A DNA stretch of 13,418 nt from an uncultured Muribaculaceae bacterium (GTDB lineage Bacteria > Bacteroidota > Bacteroidia > Bacteroidales > Muribaculaceae). The DNA is taken from positions 1-13,418 of the forward strand of contig CAJTRC010000066.1 of the NCBI GenBank assembly GCA_910578365.1, in the 5' to 3' direction. Positions 7,562 through 13,418 of this stretch are shown here, piece after piece (position 1 is the first letter of the stretch; every line of letters begins with the position of its first letter). The position numbers and the translations under genes are program-made. Below the pieces are notes generated by a model. The model searched no databases, was not told the origin of the DNA, and saw only the letters and a program-made list of their open reading frames with translations.

Positions 7562-9114
7562 AGTACAGTAAATTTAACCGTTTCGCCATTCATTCTGAGA
7601 ATATACACTCCGGGAGCAAGGGCTGCAGTATGTGCCGTTCCGCCGACAATGCGGCATGTGAACATCAAACTTCCGCTGCAATCGAACACCGAGGCCTCGC
7701 CATCGGCGTTCACACTGAGTGCGCCATGACTGTATGCGGCTTTCAACGCCTTGCCGCCTGCGAGAGTCGGGGTCAGCGACGCCGGTTCGGCCATAACTAT
7801 ATTCTGCGCATAAATGCTGCCCCGGCCGTCTGCCATGCCGTTGTCGCCCCAGGCGAGCACCAGCTGGCGGCCACCGCTGTAGCTGAGGCCGCCACGACCT
7901 TTGTCGCCGAGCATCATGCTCACCGGCAGTTGGGTATCGACAATGTTGCCGCCGGGGTCAAGCTGACTGTATTCGATGGTGGCTTCGTTGAAAGCCGAGG
8001 CGTTGCGGTACACCACGGCCAGGTCGCCGCCGTCGACTACCTGCACTCCATATATGCTCACGCTGTACGAAAGCCAGTCGAGCAGCACCGGGCTGTCCCA
8101 CAGATATTCGCCGGCGGCATCATATTTGGCCACTCCGAGATTCACGCCGTTGACATCGCTGAACGGATATGCCACATAAATGTCGCCCTGCGGCGAAGTC
8201 GCCACACTAAGCGAGGTCGGATAGTACTGAGGCTCGGGCCAGAGCAGCTCGCCGCTGCGGTTCATAGCCTGCAGTGCGCCAACTACCTTGGTGGTACTGA
8301 CGGCATGGTTCCAGCTCAGCACTATGCCGCCAGAGCCGTCGGCAGTGACCATAGGCTCGCGGCTTACTATGGCGCTGCCCCTGTCGACCGATACCGGCTC
8401 TTCCCAGGCGCCTTCGCCATTGGCGGTATAGCGCATCACCGTGAGGTTACCGGCATCGCCTTCGACATACACGGCGTAGAACGAGTCGCCGCCGGCATCG
8501 GCCAGCGCATACAGGCCGTTGGTGCCGGTGAGTTCTATCATGCCGCCCCAGGCCTTGGAGCCGTCGGCGGCGAGTTTGGTTATCTTTATGGTGTTGCGCG
8601 CACCGACAAGCGACTGATATGCTACAACCACGTTGCCGGCATCGGTGCGCAGCAGCTTAGGATTCAGACACGACTCTACGTTGTTTTCGGCCACCGGCAC
8701 GCCGTCGCCCCACTGCTTGGCTCCGTGGCTGTCGATTTTATACACATAAGTCTGCCAGGTGCCGTTGCGCTTGTCGGAATAGGCTATATATACATTTCCG
8801 GAAGTATCCGAAGTTATGTCGTAGCCGCTCGACCAGGAAGGCGTAGCATGCTGCGACACATATATACCGCTTTCGCCCAGTTGCGGGGCGCCGTCCTTAT
8901 CCAGCAGTTGCAGTTTAAGCGATGCGTTTGAGTCCTCCCACGAAAGCCATGATACGAATGTCGAACCATCGGGGCCGGGCACTGCCAGCGGCAGGTCCTG
9001 ACCGGGCACATCCTGCCCCGATATAAGCAGATTCGGGCCGGTGGCCGGGTTCCAGGCGCACAGCGACCCTGCCGACGCGAGCACTACTGATAGGTGTAAT
9101 AGTTTTTTTAGCAT
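7558..9114 (-). CDS. Secreted propeller-like repeat protein with probable T9SS sorting domain
   Basis: A 518-aa predicted exported protein with a signal peptide at residues 1-20 (basic start MLKK, hydrophobic core, SLCA|W cleavage). Residues 47-440 hold about eight repeats of 35-50 residues. Each has a DGxGxxxVxW/Y strand pair and several end in a DxxGxxxWxxP-like turn (for example around 126-138, 178-192, 226-240, 285-295, 331-342). This pattern fits a beta-propeller of about seven or eight blades. The last 65 residues look like a short type A T9SS C-terminal domain: a VFDCSGSL strand, LAPGVYILRMNGE and a final VKFTVL. No enzyme motif is visible, and there is no lipobox. It is the first gene of a two-gene operon, with a good promoter upstream and a 4-base overlap with the 1528-aa gene. 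The sequence alone does not identify a ligand. Confidence 0.85.
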   Translation of the reverse strand: MLKKLLHLSVVLASAGSLCAWNPATGPNLLISGQDVPGQDLPLAVPGPDGSTFVSWLSWEDSNASLKLQLLDKDGAPQLGESGIYVSQHATPSWSSGYDITSDTSGNVYIAYSDKRNGTWQTYVYKIDSHGAKQWGDGVPVAENNVESCLNPKLLRTDAGNVVVAYQSLVGARNTIKITKLAADGSKAWGGMIELTGTNGLYALADAGGDSFYAVYVEGDAGNLTVMRYTANGEGAWEEPVSVDRGSAIVSREPMVTADGSGGIVLSWNHAVSTTKVVGALQAMNRSGELLWPEPQYYPTSLSVATSPQGDIYVAYPFSDVNGVNLGVAKYDAAGEYLWDSPVLLDWLSYSVSIYGVQVVDGGDLAVVYRNASAFNEATIEYSQLDPGGNIVDTQLPVSMMLGDKGRGGLSYSGGRQLVLAWGDNGMADGRGSIYAQNIVMAEPASLTPTLAGGKALKAAYSHGALSVNADGEASVFDCSGSLMFTCRIVGGTAHTAALAPGVYILRMNGETVKFTVL

Positions 9115-9175
9115 GGAAATGTACTTTAAGATGTTAAAATTAGGTTTATGCAGTCTTTTAGATATTCATCAGGCG

Positions 9176-9206
9176 CAAAGTTACTAAAACACCCCGTCAA
9201 TGCAAC
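9176..9206 (-). promoter_or_regulatory. Bacteroidota-type promoter of the secreted-protein operon
   Basis: On the minus strand the -33 element TTG (within GTTG, 9203-9206) is separated by 19 bases from TAACTTTG (9176-9183), a full match to the -7 consensus TAnnTTTG. Transcription would start near 9170, giving a leader of about 55 bases before the ATG at 9114. A run of nine T on the minus strand (9229-9237) lies about 23 bases upstream and could act as an AT-rich upstream element. Confidence 0.75.
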
Positions 9207-9250
9207 ATATTTTTGCAGAAATTTGCACAAAAAAAAATTGATTATACTTT

Positions 9251-9267
9251 CCCGTCGTCACGACGGG
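9251..9267. repeat. Perfect short hairpin upstream of the secreted-protein operon promoter
   Basis: CCCGTCG (9251-9257), loop TCA, CGACGGG (9261-9267). A weaker outer extension is possible (TTT with AGA). Neither strand shows a T-run directly after it, so it is not a standard terminator. It sits between the tsf terminator and the operon promoter, about 45 bases upstream of the -33 element. An operator or a relic terminator is possible. Confidence 0.45.
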
Positions 9268-9302
9268 AGAAAAGCGTCAACCGGGGGCACAATGTGTGAG
9301 AA

Positions 9303-9337
9303 CACAAAAGAGCCGCTTCCCTTGCGGGAGGCGGCTC
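9303..9337 (-). terminator. Intrinsic terminator after tsf
   Basis: A 12-bp stem (9310-9321 with 9326-9337, one T-G wobble), a tetraloop at 9322-9325 and, on the minus strand, the tail TTTTGTGTT right after the stem. It starts 33 bases beyond the tsf stop codon and ends the ribosomal protein and EF-Ts transcription unit. Confidence 0.85.
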
Positions 9338-9369
9338 CTGAAATATTTAAAAAATCAACTTACGTTGGA

Positions 9370-10362
9370 TTAGTCCTGATTAAGGTTTACGCGCTTGAAC
9401 GCTACAACCACGAGGCCACTCTGAGCTTTTTCGAGGTACTTGCCAATGGTGAGGTCACCGTCTTTGATGAACTCCTGTTCCATCAGGCAGGATTCCTTGT
9501 AGAATTTCTGCAGACGGCCCTTGGTGATATTTTCAATCATCTGCTCGGGCAGGTTGGCAGCCTTGGCTTCAGCGGTTTCTTTGATGATTACGCGAGCCTT
9601 GTCGGCTTCCTCGGCAGTGAGCCAGCCCTTGGCGATGTTCGATTCGATGTGGTCTTCGCTGTCAACGAGGTTGGGGTTGATGCCGGCCTTCTTGAGTGCG
9701 TTCTCAACGGCCTTCTTAACCTGCTCCTGCTTGGTTTTTTCGATAGCAACGGCCTTTTCGCTTTCAACCACTTCGGCGGGAACGCTTGCCTGGTCTACGG
9801 CTACGGGGTTCATCGAAGCAACCTGCATTGCCACGTCGCGGCCCACCTGGTAGTCAACTCCTTCGAGGTTGAATGCTACGATGGTGCTAAGCTTGTTGCC
9901 AAGGTGGTTGTACGAAGTGGTGCTGGGGCCTTCGAGCCATTCGTATGCGCTGATTTCGGTCTTTTCGCCGGTCTTGCCGCTTTCTTCGGTCACGAGGTCA
10001 GCGATGGTAAGACCGTTGAGCTGTAAAGCCTTGAGTTCGTCAACCGACTTCACACGGTTTGCAACTGCGGCGTCGAGAATCTTCTGGGTGAGTTCAACGA
10101 AGCCTGCGTTTTTGGCTACGAAGTCGGTTTCGCAGTTCAGGGCCACGATAGCGGCAAAGTTGCCTTCGCTCTTGGCCAGCACGCAACCTTCGGCTGCCTG
10201 ACGGTCTTCGCGCTTGGCGGCAACTGCCTGACCTTTCTTGCGGAGAATTTCAACGGCCTTTTCGATGTCGCCGTCGGTTTCGGCAAGAGCTTTTTTGCAG
10301 TCCATCAGGCCGGCACTTGTGAGGTGACGCAGCTTGGTGATTTCTGCCATTGTTACTGCCAT
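9370..10362 (-). CDS. tsf: Translation elongation factor Ts
   Basis: A 330-aa cytoplasmic guanine-nucleotide exchange factor that regenerates EF-Tu-GTP from EF-Tu-GDP. The N-terminal UBA-like domain covers about residues 5-45 (LTSAGLMDCKKALAETDGD is diagnostic) and the family motif TDFVAKN, which contacts EF-Tu, is at 79-85. The core dimerisation subdomains follow, and the length matches the Bacteroidales form, which is longer than that of E. coli (283 aa). The MAVTMAEITK start keeps an N-terminus seen in Bacteroides proteins; Met5 is an in-frame alternative. It is the last gene of the rplM-rpsI-rpsB-tsf series, 39 bases after rpsB, and a strong terminator follows. Confidence 0.97.
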   Translation of the reverse strand: MAVTMAEITKLRHLTSAGLMDCKKALAETDGDIEKAVEILRKKGQAVAAKREDRQAAEGCVLAKSEGNFAAIVALNCETDFVAKNAGFVELTQKILDAAVANRVKSVDELKALQLNGLTIADLVTEESGKTGEKTEISAYEWLEGPSTTSYNHLGNKLSTIVAFNLEGVDYQVGRDVAMQVASMNPVAVDQASVPAEVVESEKAVAIEKTKQEQVKKAVENALKKAGINPNLVDSEDHIESNIAKGWLTAEEADKARVIIKETAEAKAANLPEQMIENITKGRLQKFYKESCLMEQEFIKDGDLTIGKYLEKAQSGLVVVAFKRVNLNQD

Positions 10363-10401
10363 ATTATCTGGAGTTTTTTGGAGGTTTGTGATTGAAATTA
10401 A

Positions 10402-11223
10402 TTATTCGGCTGCTTCTTCAGCTGCTTCTGCAACGGGAGCTTCAGCTTCTTCGGCTTCGTCGTTGCGACGTACGCGGCGACGTTCGCGCTTGGGAGCTTC
10501 TTCGCCTTCGGCAGCGGCAGTGTCGATTTTTTCAGCCTTGCGCTCTTCGAGTCCTTCGGCCATTGCACAGCAAACAGCACCGAGGATTACCTCGATCGAC
10601 TTGCTGGCGTCGTCGTTGGCGGGGATTACGAAGTCAACGCTGTTGGGGTCGGAGTTGGTATCGACGATACCGAACACTGGGATACCCAGACGGTTTGCCT
10701 CGGCTACGGCGATGCGCTCTTTGAGGACATCGACTACGAAGAGTGCGGAGGGCAGACGGTTGAGGTCGGCAATCGAGCCAAGGTTCTTTTCGAGCTTGGC
10801 GCGCTGACGGGTCACCTGGAGGCGTTCGCGCTTGCTGAGGTTGTCGAAGGTGCCGTCCTTAATCATCTTGTCGATGGAAGTCATCTTCTTCACAGCCTTG
10901 CGGATGGTGGGGAAGTTGGTGAGCATGCCGCCCGGCCAGCGTTCGGTCACGTAGGGCATGTTCACGCTCTTAGCCATGTCGGCGATTACTTGCTTGGCCT
11001 GCTTTTTGGTGGCTACGAAGAGCACCTTTTTGCCGGACTTGGCTATCGATTTGAGGGCAGCGCTTGCTTCTTCGAGCTTTGCGGCTGTCTTATAGAGGTC
11101 GATGATGTGGATACCGTTGCGCTCCATAAAGATGTAAGGAGCCATTGCAGGATTCCATTTGCGCTTGAGGTGACCGAAATGGCAGCCTGCTTCGAGGAGT
11201 TGGTCAAATGTGGGATTTGCCAT
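10402..11223 (-). CDS. rpsB: 30S ribosomal protein S2
   Basis: A 273-aa small-subunit protein. S2 hallmarks are plain: LLEAGCHFGHLKRKWNPAM near the N-terminus, RWPGGMLTNFPTIRKAVKK in the middle, then LPSALFVVDV and FGIVDTNSDP. The ATG at 11221-11223 was chosen because S2 proteins begin only a few residues before the GCHFGH region. An ATG 22 codons upstream (11287-11289) is in frame, but it would add a Lys/Arg/Pro-rich extension untypical of the family. The last 48 residues or so form a low-complexity tail, first basic (KRERRRVRR) and then Ala/Glu-rich, a region that varies in Bacteroidota. The 135-base gap from rpsI holds inverted repeats that may be an internal leader; tsf follows after 39 bases. 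Confidence 0.96.
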   Translation of the reverse strand: MANPTFDQLLEAGCHFGHLKRKWNPAMAPYIFMERNGIHIIDLYKTAAKLEEASAALKSIAKSGKKVLFVATKKQAKQVIADMAKSVNMPYVTERWPGGMLTNFPTIRKAVKKMTSIDKMIKDGTFDNLSKRERLQVTRQRAKLEKNLGSIADLNRLPSALFVVDVLKERIAVAEANRLGIPVFGIVDTNSDPNSVDFVIPANDDASKSIEVILGAVCCAMAEGLEERKAEKIDTAAAEGEEAPKRERRRVRRNDEAEEAEAPVAEAAEEAAE

Positions 11224-11239
11224 GATTTTGTTTGGGGTT

Positions 11240-11352
11240 GGTTTACGTTCTTTTGAAAAAAACAACCGTGAGGTAGGGAACGTGTCCATCTTCGCGGTTT
11301 AGATACTAAACACAAATTCGCGTTCTTGACAGTATGCCGCCATAAAAGCGGC
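11240..11352 (-). promoter_or_regulatory. Candidate structured leader between rpsI and rpsB
   Basis: The spacer has three structure signals. GCCGC (11336-11340) pairs with GCGGC (11348-11352) just after the rpsI stop. GTTTAG-ATA-CTAAAC (11297-11311) is a perfect 6-bp hairpin, flanked by the direct repeat TTCGCG (11291-11296 and 11317-11322), in which the CGCG halves can also pair with each other. Nearer rpsB, AACCG and CGGTT (minus strand) can close a long loop before a run of seven T around 11255-11262, resembling a weak attenuator. No TAnnTTTG box is seen. Regulation by S2 is inferred from the position only. Confidence 0.35.
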
Positions 11353-11358
11353 CTGCGA

Positions 11359-11745
11359 TTAACGCTTCGAGAACTGGAAGCGCTTGCGTGCCTTGGGCTG
11401 ACCGGGTTTCTTGCGTTCTACGGCGCGAGGGTCGCGGGTCATGAAGCCATGCTTGCGCAGCACTGCCTTGTCGTCGGGGTTGATTTTTACCAGCGCGCGG
11501 GCGATACCCAGACGGAGAGCTTCGGCCTGGCCTTTGTAGCCACCGCCGTCGAGGTTCACGTGGATGTCGTACTTCTCGGCTACGTCCAGGGTAGTGAGCG
11601 GCTGTTTTACGATGTACTGAAGAATCGAAGAGGGGAAGTACACTTCGAGGGGTCGCTTGTTGATGGTAATCACGCCGTTGCCTTCTTTGACAATAACGCG
11701 TGCGACTGCGGCCTTACGACGGCCTACTGCATTAACTGTTTCCAT
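11359..11745 (-). CDS. rpsI: 30S ribosomal protein S9
   Basis: A 128-aa small-subunit protein located at the decoding side of the 30S head; the conserved C-terminal tail reaches towards the P-site tRNA. The GRRKAAVARV signature is at residues 8-17, a Gly-rich GGGYKGQAEA stretch lies in the middle, and the protein ends in the highly basic RKRFQFSKR, with the expected terminal SKR. The length is normal. It starts at an ATG only 7 bases after the rplM stop, so the two are almost certainly co-transcribed and probably translationally coupled, as in most bacteria. Confidence 0.97.
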   Translation of the reverse strand: METVNAVGRRKAAVARVIVKEGNGVITINKRPLEVYFPSSILQYIVKQPLTTLDVAEKYDIHVNLDGGGYKGQAEALRLGIARALVKINPDDKAVLRKHGFMTRDPRAVERKKPGQPKARKRFQFSKR

Positions 11746-11752
11746 GCTTCAA

Positions 11753-12232
11753 TTACTTCAATGTGTTGATGTCGATAACTTTGGGGTTCTGTGCTTCGTG
11801 GGGGTGGCTGGGACCATTGTACACGTGCATGTTCTCAATCAGGCGGCGGCCCATACGGTTCTTGGGCAGCATACCCTTCATAACACGGATGTACAGGGGG
11901 TGCATGCCGGCCTTGAGGTGCTTGTTGAACGACTTCTTCATCAGCACTTCGGGGGTGAGCTCACGCTGACCGCCGGGGTAGCCGGTGTAGTTGAGGTAGA
12001 TTTTGTCGGTCATCTTCTTGCCGGTCAGAATGACTTTGTCGGCATTGATGATGATTACGTTGTCACCGCACTCTACGAAGGGAGAGTAGCTGGGTTTGTA
12101 CTTGCCGCGCAGAAGCTTGGCAACTTTAGCGCAAAGACGGCCCAGAACCTGGTCGGTAGCGTCGATAACTACCCACTCACGTTCCACCTGCTGTGCGTTG
12201 GGTGATACTGTCTTGTAACTTAAGGTATCCAC
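11753..12232 (-). CDS. rplM: 50S ribosomal protein L13
   Basis: A 159-aa large-subunit assembly protein. The family core is clear: WVVIDATDQVLGRLCAKVAK near residue 20, KYKPSYSPFVECGDNVIIINA, the YTGYPGGQRE loop and the VMKGMLPKNRMGRRL signature, ending with VIDINTLK. The start codon reads GTG (12230-12232). I keep it because the resulting MDTLSYKT N-terminus matches Bacteroidales L13 as I remember it. The protein is longer than E. coli L13 (142 aa); part of the excess is a basic stretch between the GGQRE loop and KGMLPKN. It is the first gene of the cluster, preceded by a near-consensus promoter and a roughly 100-nt structured leader that may mediate autoregulation. Confidence 0.96.
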   Translation of the reverse strand: MDTLSYKTVSPNAQQVEREWVVIDATDQVLGRLCAKVAKLLRGKYKPSYSPFVECGDNVIIINADKVILTGKKMTDKIYLNYTGYPGGQRELTPEVLMKKSFNKHLKAGMHPLYIRVMKGMLPKNRMGRRLIENMHVYNGPSHPHEAQNPKVIDINTLK

Positions 12233-12335
12233 TTTAAATGTTTAATTAATAGTTAGTTAATTTGACTCGCCATTACCCGGTGCTTGGCCAAAAGCGGCCG
12301 GGCACAGCTTGCCCTGTTATTAATTGGACATAATC
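12233..12335 (-). promoter_or_regulatory. Structured 5' leader of rplM, candidate autoregulatory RNA
   Basis: Two hairpins overlap in this leader. In one, GGGCA (12300-12304) pairs with TGCCC (12310-12314). In the other, CCCGG (12276-12280) plus GCT (12282-12284) pair with AGC (12293-12295) plus CCGGG (12298-12302). Both need bases 12300-12302, so they cannot form together. An A/T-rich spacer follows, up to the GTG start. L13 represses its own operon through the mRNA leader in E. coli; a comparable role here is inference. Confidence 0.4.
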
Positions 12336-12341
12336 GGACTG

Positions 12342-12373
12342 CAAAGTTACGAATTATTCGCCTAATTTCCAAA
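12342..12373 (-). promoter_or_regulatory. Bacteroidota-type promoter of the rplM-rpsI-rpsB-tsf operon
   Basis: On the minus strand TTTG (12370-12373), a 20-base spacer and TAACTTTG (12342-12349) match the consensus TTTG-N(19-21)-TAnnTTTG fully. It lies 24 bases past the araC-type stop codon and predicts a leader of about 100 nt before rplM. The same TAACTTTG box is used upstream of the secreted-protein operon. Confidence 0.85.
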
Positions 12374-12397
12374 TTTTTATTCACGCTCTGTGCCTTT

Positions 12398-13237
12398 TTA
12401 CACCATGTTTTTGCCTCTGCGCCACGCGCTGGGGCTGCAGCCGGCCTGCTGGCGGAAAAAGCTGCCGAAAAACGACTGGTTGGCGAACGACAGTTCTGCG
12501 GCTACCTGCTTGATGCTTTTTTCGGGGTCGGACAGCAGGCGTTTAGCTTCATTCAGCACCATGGTGGATATCCACTCGCAGGGGGTCCGGCCGCTGCGGC
12601 GGCGCACGAGCGACGAGAAGTAGCGTGTGCTCAGACACTGCAGCCCTGCGTAGAACTGAACTTCGCGGTGGCTGCGGTAATGTTCGTTGAGGTGGCGTAT
12701 GAAGTGGTCGAACACGGCATCGGCCCGGGTTTTAACTTCGGGCTCGACCTGCTGTTTTTCAAAAAAGATGTTTATGATTTCGTAGCACAGCGCCTCGCCC
12801 AGCGCGTGCAGGCAAAGACGCCCGACCTTGCCGGAGGCCAGATGCTGACGCGCCATAACTATTTTCAGCAACTCCTCGAAGTCGCGACGGATGTCGCCTT
12901 CAAGAGCCGACACAGGGTTCGACAGTAGCAGCATCTGGCTACGGGTATCGGTAATCAATCTCAGCACTTCCTGCACAAAGTCGAAATTGGCTATGCCGGC
13001 CACTCCGCGCAAATTGCCGGAGTAGTCGGTGATGCGGGTATGCGAGTACGGTGGGTATATATATAGGTGTCCACAGGTAAGATTAACCGTACGGTCTTCC
13101 GACATAAGACTAACACTACCCTCCGTGCAGTAGAAAAATCCATTGACACTAAGATGGATGTCAAGTCCTATGCGCTCTATGGTGGTGCAATCCACATAGT
13201 GCAGCCCTATTTCCGGCTGCCTGTTGCCGTCGCTCAT
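12398..13237 (-). CDS. AraC-family transcriptional regulator
   Basis: A 279-aa cytoplasmic DNA-binding protein. The C-terminal AraC/XylS domain (about 174-274) has two helix-turn-helix units, near 191-212 (LSTRYFSSLVRRRSGRTP) and 241-262 (KQVAAELSFANQSFFGSFFR), followed by the usual AGCSPSAWRR ending. Residues 10-100 form a cupin-like sensor half, with the GHLYIYPPYSH strand typical of AraC ligand-binding domains; the ligand is unknown. The ATG (13235-13237) overlaps the TGA of a preceding open frame (ATGA), which supports this start. No terminator is evident before the rplM promoter 24 bases downstream, so read-through into the ribosomal operon is possible. The target genes cannot be told from the sequence. 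Confidence 0.93.
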   Translation of the reverse strand: MSDGNRQPEIGLHYVDCTTIERIGLDIHLSVNGFFYCTEGSVSLMSEDRTVNLTCGHLYIYPPYSHTRITDYSGNLRGVAGIANFDFVQEVLRLITDTRSQMLLLSNPVSALEGDIRRDFEELLKIVMARQHLASGKVGRLCLHALGEALCYEIINIFFEKQQVEPEVKTRADAVFDHFIRHLNEHYRSHREVQFYAGLQCLSTRYFSSLVRRRSGRTPCEWISTMVLNEAKRLLSDPEKSIKQVAAELSFANQSFFGSFFRQQAGCSPSAWRRGKNMV

Positions 13238-13418
13238 TTTTTACGCTTCTTCTTACGGTCGTTGTGGATTTTGATTCCGAATAACGCGAGTTCGGGATAA
13301 GGAACACCATAAAAAAGTTGAATCGGCAGCTTAAAAAAGTTGCCGATTCTCTTGGTAATATTACTGATATTTAGTAATTTAGAGGTACTAAACAATAAAT
13401 ACTGTATCATGATTACCG
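13234..13418 (-). CDS. Possible small or partial gene ending at the AraC-family start (runs off the window)
   Basis: On the minus strand a frame is open from the window edge to the TGA at 13234-13236, which overlaps the ATG of the AraC-family gene as ATGA. An ATG at 13408-13410 would give 58 aa; the frame is also open upstream of it, so it may be the end of a larger gene. The predicted end reads GVPYPELALFGIKIHNDRKK followed by a few basic residues, a plausible natural C-terminus. Against this, the region is AT-rich and contains a 9-bp hairpin (13320-13349) that could instead be a terminator of an upstream gene. I do not recognise the product. Confidence 0.35.
   Translation of the reverse strand, partial: VIMIQYLLFSTSKLLNISNITKRIGNFFKLPIQLFYGVPYPELALFGIKIHNDRKKKRKK
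13313..13349 (-). terminator. Hairpin followed by a T-run, possible terminator
   Basis: GAATCGGCA (13320-13328) pairs perfectly with TGCCGATTC (13341-13349) around a 12-base loop. On the minus strand the stem is followed by AAC and then six T (13311-13316). This could end a minus-strand gene lying beyond the window. The call conflicts with the open frame across the same bases; only one is likely to be functional. Confidence 0.35.

Noticed and set aside
7630..8931. Plus-strand open frame (433 aa) opposite the 518-aa secreted gene
   Set aside because: Same shadow effect. The minus-strand frame has clear repeats and a leader peptide.
9148..10026. Plus-strand open frame (292 aa) starting in the intergenic region and running across tsf
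   Set aside because: Antisense to a certain housekeeping gene; crosses the tsf terminator and the operon promoter region.
11224..11289. Upstream in-frame ATG extending S2 by 22 residues
   Set aside because: The extension is unlike S2 N-termini and would cover the candidate leader with its T-run.
1..13418. CRISPR array, insertion sequence, integrase or attachment site
   Set aside because: No spaced direct repeats, no transposase or recombinase frame and no terminal inverted repeats were seen on either strand.

Overview
The window looks like chromosomal DNA from a gut-type Bacteroidales bacterium, plausibly Muribaculaceae; the family call is inference. The support is the rplM-rpsI-rpsB-tsf cluster with Bacteroidales-like protein sequences, promoters of the Bacteroidota type (TTTG or TTG, 19-20 bases, then TAnnTTTG), absence of clear Shine-Dalgarno sites, a DUF6377-type membrane regulator, and secreted proteins ending in type IX secretion (T9SS) sorting domains. 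Every gene I accept lies on the minus strand, so transcription runs from right to left.

Right to left: (1) 13234-13418, a partial or small open frame whose TGA overlaps the ATG of an AraC-family regulator (12398-13237). (2) A translation cluster: rplM (L13, GTG start), rpsI (S9), rpsB (S2) and tsf (EF-Ts). A near-consensus promoter (12342-12373) precedes it, followed by a structured leader of about 100 nt, and a strong intrinsic terminator (9303-9337) ends it. (3) A two-gene secreted-protein operon with its own promoter (9176-9206) and a terminator at 2921-2956. It encodes a propeller-like repeat protein (518 aa) and a giant modular surface protein (1528 aa: four predicted jelly-roll modules, seven CARDB-like Ig modules and a T9SS C-terminal domain). 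The two frames overlap by ATGA. (4) A DUF6377-like transmembrane regulator (1081-2796). (5) An AT-rich hypothetical gene (173-958) with a GC-rich 3' third, then 172 bases without a gene.

The translation genes are housekeeping. The interesting part is the accessory block 2921-9206, a self-contained transcription unit for two co-translated, probably T9SS-exported proteins next to a membrane-bound putative transcription regulator. I infer a surface adhesion, matrix or ligand-binding function under envelope-sensed control, but no catalytic motif is visible and the ligand is unknown. No tRNA, rRNA, CRISPR array, transposase or integrase was found. No stretch longer than 300 bases lacks a gene; the longest gap is 9115-9369 and holds a terminator, an unexplained hairpin and a promoter.
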